Shown one piece after another: positions 17,362-26,278 of a DNA stretch of 64,000 nucleotides (its first letter is position 1; every line of letters begins with the position of its first letter). The stretch comes from Betaproteobacteria bacterium (GTDB taxonomy: Bacteria > Pseudomonadota > Gammaproteobacteria > Burkholderiales > Burkholderiaceae_F). Below the pieces are notes generated by a model, which was given only the letters and a program-made list of their open reading frames with translations, searched no databases and had not been told where the DNA came from. Location: positions 62,001-126,000 of the forward strand of contig BOKW01000009.1 of the NCBI GenBank assembly GCA_016861185.1. Direction: 5' to 3'. The position numbers and the translations under genes were made by a program.

Positions 17362-18678
17362 TCACCAGCACAGGCCGACGTACTTCGCGTGCAGTCCGCC
17401 GTGCGCGCCGATGTTGACCAGATCGATCACGACCTGGTCCTTGCGCGCATGCCGCTTGAGCAGCTCGATCGTCTTCTTGTCGTTCAGCCCCACGACCAGC
17501 ACGTCGGACTCGGCGATCACGGGTTCGAGGTCGCGCCGGATCAGGCCGCCGATGTGCGGTACGTGGCTTTCGATGAACTTGCGGTTCGCGCCCAGCAGGT
17601 TCGACAGGTGCACCTCCGGGTCATACACGAGCAGCGACAGTCCCTTGCCGATCAGGTGCTCGGCCAGCAGCACCAGCGGGCTTTCGCGCAGGTCGTCGGT
17701 CCCGGTCTTGAAGGCGAGCCCGATCATGCCCACACGCCGTTTGCCGGTCTCCAGCACCTTGGCGATCGCGCGGTCGATGTGCGTGCGGTTCGACGGCAGG
17801 ATGCCTGCGTGCATCGGCAGTTCGACGTCGCGCTGCTTGGCGAGATACAGCGTTGCGCGCAGGTCCTTCGGCAGGCACGAGCCGCCGAACGCGAACCCCG
17901 GCTTCAGGTACGCCTTGGAGATGTTGAGCTGCGTGTCGCGGCACACGAGGTCCATCACCTGGAACGGATCGACGCCGAGCGCTTCGCACAACCGCGCCGT
18001 TTCGTTGGCGAACGTGATCTTCAGCGCGTGGAAGTTGTTGCAGCAGTACTTGACCATCTCCGCCGCGCGGATCGACGTGACATGGAAGTCGCACGGCAGA
18101 TGACCGAACAGCGACTTCAGTTGCAGCACCGGCTCCTCCGCGTTGGCGCCGACGATCGTGAACGGCGGGTTGTCGTAGTCGCGGATCGACGAGCCTTCGC
18201 GCAGGAACTCGGGCTGAAAACAAACGAAGAAGTCACGCCCTTCCTTCTTGCCGGAAGACTTCTCGAGGATCGGCCGCAGCACTTCTTCGACCGTGCCCGG
18301 CACGAGCGTGGAACGGAACACGAACGTATGCGGCCGGCTCAGTGCGCGCAGCGCCGTGCCCATCTGCTCGGCCAGCCGCAGGATCGCCGACTGGTCCTGA
18401 CTGCCGTTGGCAGCGGACGGCGTGCCCACGCAGATCAGCGACAGCTCGCTGTCGCGAATCGCCTGTTCCGCATCGGTCGTGACGCTGACGCGGCCGCTCG
18501 TCGCGACTTTGGCCATCAGCTCGACCATGCCCTCTTCCACGACCGGCGTCTTGCCGTCGGCGATCAACTGCAGCTTGGCGGGATCGACGTCGACCCCGAT
18601 CACGCGATGGCCTTCGCGCGCAAGGCAGGCGAGCGACACCGCGCCGACGTAACCGAGTCCGAAGATGCTGATGTTCAT
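17362..18678 (-). CDS. algD: GDP-mannose 6-dehydrogenase
   Basis: A 438-residue nucleotide-sugar 6-dehydrogenase. The Rossmann motif FGLGYVGAV is at residues 6-14, the catalytic cysteine is in FGGSCLPKD (Cys268), and MIGLAFKTGTDDLRESPL is the central substrate-binding segment. The pattern and numbering, including Cys268 and the final CW, follow Pseudomonas AlgD more closely than UDP-glucose dehydrogenases, so GDP-mannuronate is the likely product. UDP-glucose as substrate cannot be excluded. It supplies an acidic sugar for the polymer. The 47-nt gap upstream contains the repeat that also ends the preceding gene. Confidence 0.83.
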   Translation of the reverse strand: MNISIFGLGYVGAVSLACLAREGHRVIGVDVDPAKLQLIADGKTPVVEEGMVELMAKVATSGRVSVTTDAEQAIRDSELSLICVGTPSAANGSQDQSAILRLAEQMGTALRALSRPHTFVFRSTLVPGTVEEVLRPILEKSSGKKEGRDFFVCFQPEFLREGSSIRDYDNPPFTIVGANAEEPVLQLKSLFGHLPCDFHVTSIRAAEMVKYCCNNFHALKITFANETARLCEALGVDPFQVMDLVCRDTQLNISKAYLKPGFAFGGSCLPKDLRATLYLAKQRDVELPMHAGILPSNRTHIDRAIAKVLETGKRRVGMIGLAFKTGTDDLRESPLVLLAEHLIGKGLSLLVYDPEVHLSNLLGANRKFIESHVPHIGGLIRRDLEPVIAESDVLVVGLNDKKTIELLKRHARKDQVVIDLVNIGAHGGLHAKYVGLCW

Positions 18679-18721
18679 GGGGTTTTCGTGTTGTTGAGGA
18701 GATCCGGTGATGCTGCCGCGC

Positions 18722-18777
18722 GCCCTCACCCGGCCGCTGCGCGGCCACCCTCTCCCGCTGATGCGGGCGAGGGTGCC
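18722..18777. repeat. REP-like double palindrome overlapping a glycosyltransferase 3' end
   Basis: Two adjacent hairpins: a perfect 6-bp stem with 3-nt loop at 18732-18746 (GGCCGC-TGC-GCGGCC), and an 11-bp imperfect stem with 4-nt loop at 18748-18773 (arms of CCCTC, one mismatch, CCCGC). The layout resembles dispersed bacterial intergenic palindromes. Read in frame it encodes the last residues of the glycosyltransferase (APSPASAGEGGRAAAG), so insertion probably extended that protein. It may also act as a terminator or mRNA stabiliser between genes. Confidence 0.7.
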
Positions 18778-19964
18778 ACGAACGATGCCAGGCACTTGTC
18801 GATGATGGCGTCCAGGCGTTTCATCGAACTGCCCCAGGCATGGTGCGACAGCACACGCGCGCGGCCGGCGGCCGCGAGCCGCGCGCGTTCGGACGGGTCT
18901 TCGAGCAGGCGCAGGATGGCGTCGCGATACTGCTCAGGCGTCTCGGCCACCAGCAGATGCTCGCCGGCGATCGCATCCACACCTCCGGCCGCGACTCGAC
19001 TTGACACGACGGGAACACCCATCGCCATCGCCTCGAGGATCTTGTTCTGCGTGCCGCGCGCGATTGCGAGCGGCGCGACGGTAAGCGCCGAGCGCGTCAC
19101 GTACGGCTGCACCTTCGGCACGGAACCGGTCACCGTGACGCCCGGCAACTCGCCCAGCTTGCGCACCGAGGGCGGCGGATCGGCGCCGACGATCGCGAGC
19201 TTCACGTTCGGTCGCCGCTCGCGCAGCAGCGGCAGCACGTGCTCGCAGAACCAGAACATCGCGTGCTGGTTCGGGTAATAGTCCATGCGGCCGATGAAGC
19301 AGATCGCCTCCGGGTCGTACGGTTCGGCCGACGGCGCGAAGGCCTGCGCATCCACGCCGTTCGGAAACCAGTCGCTCGGGGTATCGACGCCGTAGCTCTT
19401 CAGCGTCTCCCACTCGGCCCGCGTGGTCGCCGTGCAGAAGTCGAAGCCGCGCGCCAGGCGCTTCTCCTCCGCCTGCAGCCGCCAGCCTTCCCAGCGATAG
19501 CCGAGCGACAGCGGAAACGGCTTGTAGTCGGCGTACTCGAACCACTTCTGCGAATCCATGTCGCCGAAGTCGAGGATCTTCGGCACGTCGCGTACGTGCG
19601 CAACGTAGTGCGCGACCGAGGAGCAATGCACGAAGATCAGGTCGAAGCGCCGCTCGCGCAGCAGCCGGCGGATCGTGCGCGCCAACTTGGTGCTGTGGAA
19701 GTACGACGCCGACGCGGTGATCGGCGTCGGCAGCGTGGCGATCATCCGCAGTGTCTGCACACGATCGTCGACCGTGGCAACATGAAACTCGGCGCAGTAC
19801 GGCGCGATGCCCTTGCCCTCCTCCGCCTCCTCCGCGGAACGCGCCAGCGAACAGACCACGACCTCGTGCGACTGCGCGAGATGCCGGATCATGTTGAACG
19901 GCCGGATCTTGCCGCCGCGCTTGGGCGGGTACGGGAAGCGGTGGCAGACGTACAGGATCCTCAC
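18726..19964 (-). CDS. XrtA/PEP-CTERM system glycosyltransferase (TIGR03087 type)
   Basis: A 412-residue GT4-like enzyme whose opening (YVCHRFPYPPKRGGKIRPFNM) and LDFGDMDSQKWFEYA stretch match the exosortase-linked TIGR03087 family. The donor half holds FIGRMDYYPNQHAMFWF and TQNKILEAMAMGVPVVSS. The start is GTG at 19964, overlapping the amidotransferase stop as GTGA. The final 15 residues are encoded by a REP-like palindrome and are probably not part of the ancestral protein. It works at the cytoplasmic membrane in repeat-unit assembly. Confidence 0.87.
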   Translation of the reverse strand: MRILYVCHRFPYPPKRGGKIRPFNMIRHLAQSHEVVVCSLARSAEEAEEGKGIAPYCAEFHVATVDDRVQTLRMIATLPTPITASASYFHSTKLARTIRRLLRERRFDLIFVHCSSVAHYVAHVRDVPKILDFGDMDSQKWFEYADYKPFPLSLGYRWEGWRLQAEEKRLARGFDFCTATTRAEWETLKSYGVDTPSDWFPNGVDAQAFAPSAEPYDPEAICFIGRMDYYPNQHAMFWFCEHVLPLLRERRPNVKLAIVGADPPPSVRKLGELPGVTVTGSVPKVQPYVTRSALTVAPLAIARGTQNKILEAMAMGVPVVSSRVAAGGVDAIAGEHLLVAETPEQYRDAILRLLEDPSERARLAAAGRARVLSHHAWGSSMKRLDAIIDKCLASFVAPSPASAGEGGRAAAG

Positions 19965-21886
19965 GCCACGGCCTCCTTCAGTTCTTCGGCGACGTCGGCG
20001 GAAGAACGGCGGTCGAGATACACGCGGCACCAGATCTCCAGGTTCAGCAACGCGAGCAGTTTGTCCGTGCCGTCGACGCGGTTGGCCCGATGGTCTTCGA
20101 TCAGCCGCGCGACCGGTGCATAGTGCAGCAGCCCGCGCGCCTGCACGCTCTCGCGCGACAGCGCGCCGGCCAGCATCTCCGACAGCGCGCCCTTCATCCA
20201 CGCGCCCATCGGCGCGCCGAAGCCGCGCTTGGTGCGGTACAGGATCTCGCGCGGAAGCACGTCGGCCAAGGCTCTCTTCATCAGCGCCTTCAGTTCGCCG
20301 CCGCCGACCTTGATCGAGGCCGGGACCTGCGCCGCCAGTTCGACCAGTTCGTGGTCGAGCAGCGGCACGCGGCACTCCAGCGATGTCGCCATCGTCATCT
20401 TGTCGGTCAGCAGCAGCAGATCGTCCGGCAGTTGCGTGTACGCGTCGACGGCAAACATGCGCGCCAATACGTCTTCGCCCCCGGCAGCGTCAAAGGCCGC
20501 GGCGATGGCATCGAACCGCCGCGCCGGTTTGCCGTTCATCATCTCCGCCGCCTCGTCCGCACCGAACACCCCGATATAGGCGCGGTAGCGCTCGGCAAAC
20601 GGCAGCTCCGCAGCAGAAAGGAAGTTCTTGGCCAGCCGCGCGTAGTTCAGCCACTTGGAGTGGCGGTCGCTCGGCAGGCGATCGGCCAGCCGCGCGGCGC
20701 CGCGCTTCGCCGCCGCGGGCAGCCAGTTCAGATACCGCATGTAGTGCTCGCCGAGGTAACGACGGTAGCCGCCGAACAGCTCGTCGCCGCCGACCCCGGA
20801 CAGGATCACCTTGACGTCGCGGCGCGCGAACTCCGCCACCAGATACGTCGTCACGAACGCGCTGTCGGCGATCGGCTCGTCCATGTGCCACAGCAGCTTC
20901 GGCAGCAGGTGCACGACGTCCGGGCGCACGAGGATCTCGTGGTGGTCGGTCTTGAAAAGCTGCGCGACCTGGCGCGCGTAATCCAGCTCGTTGTAGAAGC
21001 GCTCGGCCGCGCCGCCGTCGAAACCGATCGAGTACGTCTTCACCGGCTCCGTGCTGTGACGGGCCATGAACGCAAGCACGGTGCTCGAGTCGATGCCGCC
21101 GGAAAGGAACGCGCCGATCGGCACGTCGCTCACCATCTGCATGCGCACCGATTCTTCGAGCCGCTCGCGCACGCGCCTGGCCCACTCGTCCGCCGATACG
21201 CCCGGCGCGACGGCCGTCGGCGGCCGCCAGTACGAGTCGATGCGCATGCCCTCCGGCGACAGTTTCATCACCGAGGCGATCGGCAGCTTGCGCACGCCGC
21301 GGAACATCGCGAGCGGTGCCGGCACGTAGCCCAGCTCGAGATAGGCGGCGAGCGCGGTCGGATCGACTTCGGCGCTGATGCCGGGCAACTCGAGCAGCGC
21401 CTTCGCCTCCGAGGCGAAGACCACCCGGCGGCCGTCGTTGCAGTAGTAGATCGGTTTGATGCCGAGCCGGTCGCGTCCGACGAGCAGCGTCTGCGCGCGC
21501 GCGTCCCAGATCGCGAAGCCGAACATGCCGTTGAGCCGCGCGACGAAACCTTCGCCCCACGCGGCGTACGCGTGCAGCACGACCTCGGTGTCCGAGTGTG
21601 TCTTGAAGCGGCGGCCCTGCGCTTCGAGTTCGCGCCGCAGTTCGCGGAAGTTGTAGATCTCGCCGTTGCAGACGACGACCAGCGATTCGTCCTCGTTGGC
21701 AATCGGCTGGTGGCCGCCCGCCAGATCGATGATCGACAGCCGCCGCATGCCGATCGCGCAGCGTCCGGCGGCGAACGCGCCTTCGTCGTCCGGCCCGCGA
21801 TGCACCGTGACGCGGCCCATCTTCGCCAGCCATTCGACCGGCGCGCGCGCGCCGTCGAGCTGATAGATGCCGTAGATGCCGCACAT
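19961..21886 (-). CDS. glutamine-dependent amidotransferase, asparagine synthetase type
   Basis: A 641-residue AsnB-like enzyme with an intact glutaminase domain (MCGIYGIY with nucleophile Cys2, HRGPDDEG, NGEIYNF) and synthetase domain (FLSGGIDSSTV near 262, VGGDELFGG near 357, where the first residue is V rather than the usual D/G). In exosortase loci such enzymes probably amidate a sugar acid, such as the mannuronate expected from the dehydrogenase, or a peptide-like substituent. GGAG lies six bases before the ATG. It sits between two glycosyltransferases, two bases after the preceding stop. Confidence 0.88.
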   Translation of the reverse strand: MCGIYGIYQLDGARAPVEWLAKMGRVTVHRGPDDEGAFAAGRCAIGMRRLSIIDLAGGHQPIANEDESLVVVCNGEIYNFRELRRELEAQGRRFKTHSDTEVVLHAYAAWGEGFVARLNGMFGFAIWDARAQTLLVGRDRLGIKPIYYCNDGRRVVFASEAKALLELPGISAEVDPTALAAYLELGYVPAPLAMFRGVRKLPIASVMKLSPEGMRIDSYWRPPTAVAPGVSADEWARRVRERLEESVRMQMVSDVPIGAFLSGGIDSSTVLAFMARHSTEPVKTYSIGFDGGAAERFYNELDYARQVAQLFKTDHHEILVRPDVVHLLPKLLWHMDEPIADSAFVTTYLVAEFARRDVKVILSGVGGDELFGGYRRYLGEHYMRYLNWLPAAAKRGAARLADRLPSDRHSKWLNYARLAKNFLSAAELPFAERYRAYIGVFGADEAAEMMNGKPARRFDAIAAAFDAAGGEDVLARMFAVDAYTQLPDDLLLLTDKMTMATSLECRVPLLDHELVELAAQVPASIKVGGGELKALMKRALADVLPREILYRTKRGFGAPMGAWMKGALSEMLAGALSRESVQARGLLHYAPVARLIEDHRANRVDGTDKLLALLNLEIWCRVYLDRRSSADVAEELKEAVA

Positions 21887-21888
21887 CG

Positions 21889-23127
21889 TCAGCTCCGCGC
21901 CACCGCCAGCGCACCGCCGCGGCGCGCGAGTACGGCCGCGTACACGTCGGCGTAGCGGGCCACCGATTTCGACCAGGTGCGCTCGCTCTCGACGAAGCGG
22001 CGCGCCCGGCGCTTCACTCGGTCCCAATCGCCGCGGCGGGCGAGCACGTCGTCGATCGTTCGCGCGAGCGCCGCGGCGTCGCCGGCCGGGAACAGGAAGC
22101 CGGTTTCGCCGTCGCGCACGAGTTCGCGGTGCCCGCCGACATCGGAGGCGACGAAGATGCGTCCTTGCGCCATCGCCTCCAGCGGCTTGAGCGGCGTGAC
22201 GATCTCGGTCAGCCGGATCGAGCGGCGCGGATACGCGAGCACGTCGACCAGGTTGTAGTAGCGCTGCACCTCGGCGTGCGGCACGCGCCCGGCGAAGATC
22301 ACGCGCTGCGCCATGCCGAGCCGCTGCGCCTGCGCCTTCAGGTTCGCCTCCTGCGGTCCGCCGCCGACCAGCAGCACGCGCAACTCGGGCCGTTGCGCGC
22401 TCAGCATCGCGGCGGCTTCGAGCAGCAGGTCAAGCCCTTCGTAACCGTAGAAGGAACCGGCAAACCCGATGACCGTTGCACCTTCGAGGCCCAAGCGGCG
22501 GCGCAAGTCCGGATCGGCAGGCGCATCGAACTCGAAGCTCCTTACATCGACCGCGTTCGGGATCACGGTCACGGCCCCGGCGTCGATGCCGCGCGCGGCG
22601 ATGTCGGCGCGCAACCCTTCGCAGATCGTCGTGATCGCGTCGGCGCGCTTCAAGGCGAACGTCTCGAGCGCGCGCGATAGCCGGTAGCGCATGCTGCCTT
22701 CGCGCGTGCTGCCGTGATCGACGGCGGCGTCCTCCCACGACGCGCGCATCTCGTAGACGACGGGCAGCCCGTGCTTGCGTCCGACCCACAGCGCGGGCAA
22801 GGCGTTGAGCACCGGCGAATGGGGATGCAGCACGTCCGGCCGCGTCTGCAGCATCAGTTCCTCGATGCGCCGTGCGGTGGCCCGCATCTCGTCGAGATAG
22901 CGCCCGGCGGCGGGCAGCTTCGACCACGCGCCCGCGCCGAACGGCGTGCGGTGAAAGGTCCAGCCGTCGACCGTCTCGGCGGGCACGGTCGTGGGACCCT
23001 GCCGCGGTGTGGTCAGATGCACCGTGTCCCAGCCGAGCGCGCGCTGCTCGCGCAGGATCGCCAGCGTGCGGAACGTGTAGCCGCTGTGCAGCGGCAGCGA
23101 ATGGTCCAGGATGTGCAGGATGCGCAT
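21889..23127 (-). CDS. exosortase A-associated glycosyltransferase (TIGR04063 type)
   Basis: A 412-residue GT4 enzyme. The start ILDHSLPLHSGYTFRTLAIL and WEDAAVDHGSTREGSMRYRLSR segment match the exosortase-linked family named after Daro_2409. The donor domain has IGFAGSFYGYEGLDLLLEA, YPRRSIRLTEIVTPLKPLEAMAQG and a normal E-x7-E region. Four bases separate it from the upstream amidotransferase stop. It is likely to add a sugar to the growing lipid-linked unit. Confidence 0.87.
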   Translation of the reverse strand: MRILHILDHSLPLHSGYTFRTLAILREQRALGWDTVHLTTPRQGPTTVPAETVDGWTFHRTPFGAGAWSKLPAAGRYLDEMRATARRIEELMLQTRPDVLHPHSPVLNALPALWVGRKHGLPVVYEMRASWEDAAVDHGSTREGSMRYRLSRALETFALKRADAITTICEGLRADIAARGIDAGAVTVIPNAVDVRSFEFDAPADPDLRRRLGLEGATVIGFAGSFYGYEGLDLLLEAAAMLSAQRPELRVLLVGGGPQEANLKAQAQRLGMAQRVIFAGRVPHAEVQRYYNLVDVLAYPRRSIRLTEIVTPLKPLEAMAQGRIFVASDVGGHRELVRDGETGFLFPAGDAAALARTIDDVLARRGDWDRVKRRARRFVESERTWSKSVARYADVYAAVLARRGGALAVARS

Positions 23128-23131
23128 CGCG

Positions 23132-25063
23132 TCAACCCGCCAGGCGCTGCGCGGGCGCCCCGCTTTCCTCGGCGCGCATGACGTTGCGCAGGAACGCGTC
23201 GAACATCAGCACGGTCCACAGCGGCGAACTGTGGTCGCGCAGCCCCGACTGGTGCTGGTCGAGCAGCCGCTGCAGCGCCGGCCGGTTGAAGTAACCCGTG
23301 TCCGCGAGCACGCTGCCCAGCACCGCCTGCCGCACGCGCTCGCGCAACGGCCCGCGGAACCAGCGCGCCAGCGGCACCGCGAAGCCCATCTTCGGCCGAT
23401 ACAGCACCTCGTTCGGCAGATGCGGTTCCTGCGACTTCTTCAGCAGGTACTTGCCCTCCTGTCCGCGCACCTTCAGCGCCGACGGCAGCGAGGCCAACCA
23501 TTCCACCAGCGGATGGTCCATCAGCGGCTCGCGCACCTCCAGCGAATGCGCCATGCTCGCGCGGTCGACCTTGGTGTTGATGTCGCCGACGAGATACGTC
23601 TTCAGGTCGAGATACTGGATCAGCGCCAGCGGATCGTCGTGGTTCGCGCGTTGCGCGTGGCGCTTGAACACCTCGACCGCGTTGTAGCCGCCGAGCTGCG
23701 CGCGCAGCGAGTTGGAGAAGAGCTGCCGGCGCATGTCGTCGCGCAGGATCGACATGCTGTGGAAATACGCTTCGACCGAGTCGCGCGCCAGCGACTGCAG
23801 CGTGGTCTTGGCGCGGAACACGCGCGGCGCCCAATCCGCCTTCGGATACGCCCGCCCCAGCAGCCCGAACACCGGACGGCGCACGGCCAGAGGCAGCGGC
23901 CGGCGCATGCGCTCTTCCATCAGATGCAGCCGATAGCGCCGGTAGCCGCCGAAGTTCTCGTCGCCGCCGTCGCCCGACAGCGCCACGGTGACGTGGCCGC
24001 GCGCGAGCTGGCACACGCGATAGGTCGGAATCGCCGAGCTGTCGGCATACGGCTCGTCGTATAGCCGCGCCAACGCATCGATCAGATCGAAGTCGTCGCT
24101 TTCGACGCGATCGACGAAGTGGCGGGTGCGATAGCGCTGCGCAACCGTCTGCGCGTAGCGCGACTCGTCGAAGGCGGGATCGGAGAAAGAGATCGAGCAG
24201 GTGTTGACCGGCGTCTCCGAGAGCCCGGCCATCGTCGCGACGACTGCGCTGGAATCCACACCGCCGGAGAGGAACGCGCCGAGCGGCACCTCGGAGATGA
24301 GCCGCAGTTTCACCGATTCGCGCAGCCGCTCGTGCAATTGCGCGCACGCCTCTTTCTCCGACAATCGGTTGTCGAGCGTGAACGCCACGTCCCAGTACTC
24401 GACCGGCGCGGGAACCGGCGCGCCGCGCTTCACGGTCAGCGTGTGCGCCGGCGGCAGCTTCTGCGCGCCCTTGAAGATCGTGCGCGGCTCGGGCACGTAG
24501 CCGAGCGCGAAGTACTCCTCGACCGCGTACGGATCGATCTCGCGTTCCAGCGCGCCGTACGCCAGCAGCGACTTCAGCTCCGAGCCGAACAGCAGATGCC
24601 CGTCGGACGCCAGCGCGTAGCAAAGCGGCTTCACGCCGAGCCGGTCGCGCGCGAGAAAGAGCGTCTCCTTGTTTCGATCCCAAAGCGCGAACGCGAACAT
24701 GCCGCGGAAGCGCTTGACGCACTCCGGTCCCCACGCCTCCCACGCGTGCACGATCACCTCGGTGTCGCTGCGCGTGTGGAACACGTGGCCAAGCGCGGTA
24801 AGTTCCGGGATCAGCTCCTGGAAGTTGTAGATCTCGCCGTTGAAGATTACCGCCACGCTGCCGTCTTCGTTGAACAAGGGCTGCTGGCCGGTCGCCAGAT
24901 CGATGATCGACAGCCGCTTGTGGCCGAGGCCCACGCCCGGCTCGATGTGGGTGCCCGTTTCGTCGGGGCCGCGATGGTGCTGCGTTTCGTTCATCCGCGC
25001 CAGTACGGCGGCGTCGATCGCGCGCCTGCCGCGGGTGTCGAAGATGCCGGTGATGCCGCACAT
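23132..25063 (-). CDS. XrtA/PEP-CTERM system amidotransferase (TIGR03108 type)
   Basis: A 643-residue glutamine amidotransferase with MCGITGIFDTRG (Cys2), HRGPDETG, NGEIYNFQEL, SGGVDSSAVV near 264 and LSGDGGDENFGGYRRY near 358. All catalytic motifs are present. It fits the exosortase A-linked amidotransferase 1 family. Its close neighbour at 19961 is a related paralogue, so two different carboxylates may be amidated, or the two act in sequence. GGAGG lies a few bases before the ATG. Confidence 0.9.
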   Translation of the reverse strand: MCGITGIFDTRGRRAIDAAVLARMNETQHHRGPDETGTHIEPGVGLGHKRLSIIDLATGQQPLFNEDGSVAVIFNGEIYNFQELIPELTALGHVFHTRSDTEVIVHAWEAWGPECVKRFRGMFAFALWDRNKETLFLARDRLGVKPLCYALASDGHLLFGSELKSLLAYGALEREIDPYAVEEYFALGYVPEPRTIFKGAQKLPPAHTLTVKRGAPVPAPVEYWDVAFTLDNRLSEKEACAQLHERLRESVKLRLISEVPLGAFLSGGVDSSAVVATMAGLSETPVNTCSISFSDPAFDESRYAQTVAQRYRTRHFVDRVESDDFDLIDALARLYDEPYADSSAIPTYRVCQLARGHVTVALSGDGGDENFGGYRRYRLHLMEERMRRPLPLAVRRPVFGLLGRAYPKADWAPRVFRAKTTLQSLARDSVEAYFHSMSILRDDMRRQLFSNSLRAQLGGYNAVEVFKRHAQRANHDDPLALIQYLDLKTYLVGDINTKVDRASMAHSLEVREPLMDHPLVEWLASLPSALKVRGQEGKYLLKKSQEPHLPNEVLYRPKMGFAVPLARWFRGPLRERVRQAVLGSVLADTGYFNRPALQRLLDQHQSGLRDHSSPLWTVLMFDAFLRNVMRAEESGAPAQRLAG

Positions 25064-25086
25064 TCCGAGCCTCCGTAGTCTCGCCC

Positions 25087-26268
25087 TTACGTCGCCTGCA
25101 GGCCGGCGCGCGCCGGATGGACGCGCGCCAGCAGGCGCGTGTAGAGCGCGTCGTAGTCGGCAAGCATGCGCTCGAGGCTGAACTGCCGCTCGACCTGTGC
25201 CCGCCCGGCGCGACCCTGGGCCCGCCCCAGCGCGGGGTCGCGCAGGTAACCGAGCAGCGCAGCGGCCAGCGCGGCGCTGTCGGCCGCGGGTACGAGGCGG
25301 CCGGTCACGCCTTCGTCGACCAGTTCCGGGTTGCCGCCGACGCGCGTCGCCAGCACCGGCAGGCCGGTGGCCATCGCCTCCAGGATCGTGTTTGACACGC
25401 CTTCGGCCCGCGACGGCAGCACGAACAGGTCGAAGCCAGCCAGCAGCTGCGGCACGTCGCTGCGGTCGCCTGCCAGCCAAACCAGCGACTGCACCCCCGC
25501 CTGCCGCAGAATGCGTTCGACTTCGCCACGCTCCGGCCCGTCGCCGATGATCACGAGCCGCATTCGGCGGCGCGCTTCGGCGTCGTCCGTTACCGCCTGC
25601 ACGAATGCGCGCGCCAGGTTGGCGTGGTCCTTGACGACCTGCATGCGGCCCACGGTGCCGGCGATGAAACACGCCGGGTCGCGCAACGGCGCGGGAAACG
25701 AAGTGCGCGCCGCGGCGGCGTCGGGCCTGAAGCGGGCGAGATCGACGCCGTTGTAGATGCGCGTCACCCGCTGCGGACGCACGCCGACGCGCGCCGTCAC
25801 GTAGTTTTCGAGATCGGCGTTGAGGGCGACGTAGTGCGTCACGAGCGGAGCGTGCAGGCGGCGCATCCAAATCAGGCGTCGGTCGGTGCCGTCGGGATCG
25901 CGTTCGTCGCGGCCGTGCTCGCCATGGATGCGGATGCGCACGCCCGCGAGCGCCGCCGGCACGAGCGCGTCCAGCGCGCTCAGGTTGCGGCCGTGAACGA
26001 TCGCGGGCCTGAGTTCCCGGAACAGCCGCCACAGGGCGACCTGCGTGCGCCAGTCATGACCGGCGCGCTTGTGCATGGCGTAGACAGGAACGTCCGCGCG
26101 GCGGATGCGCCGGCGGAAGTCCGAGTAGTCCTTCATGCAGATCACGGCGTGGCGGTACCGGCTCTCCGGCAGTTGGTTGATCAGGTTGACCAGCCCGTTC
26201 TCCAGTCCACCCGTGACGAGGTGGTGGATGACGTGCGCAACGAGCGGGCGCGAATCGGCTGCGGTCAT
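25087..26268 (-). CDS. PEP-CTERM/EpsH1 system glycosyltransferase (TIGR03088 type)
   Basis: A 393-residue GT4 enzyme. VAHVIHHLVTGGLENGLVNLIN is the acceptor-domain opening of the TIGR03088 exosortase-linked family; HGEHGRDERDPDG, GTVGRMQVVKDHANLARAF and LPSRAEGVSNTILEAMATGLPV follow in order. It should act in cytoplasmic assembly of the exopolysaccharide unit. It starts 10 nt after the upstream fusion gene and ends 23 nt before the amidotransferase. Confidence 0.9.
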   Translation of the reverse strand: MTAADSRPLVAHVIHHLVTGGLENGLVNLINQLPESRYRHAVICMKDYSDFRRRIRRADVPVYAMHKRAGHDWRTQVALWRLFRELRPAIVHGRNLSALDALVPAALAGVRIRIHGEHGRDERDPDGTDRRLIWMRRLHAPLVTHYVALNADLENYVTARVGVRPQRVTRIYNGVDLARFRPDAAAARTSFPAPLRDPACFIAGTVGRMQVVKDHANLARAFVQAVTDDAEARRRMRLVIIGDGPERGEVERILRQAGVQSLVWLAGDRSDVPQLLAGFDLFVLPSRAEGVSNTILEAMATGLPVLATRVGGNPELVDEGVTGRLVPAADSAALAAALLGYLRDPALGRAQGRAGRAQVERQFSLERMLADYDALYTRLLARVHPARAGLQAT

Positions 26269-26278
26269 GGGTGCTCCG

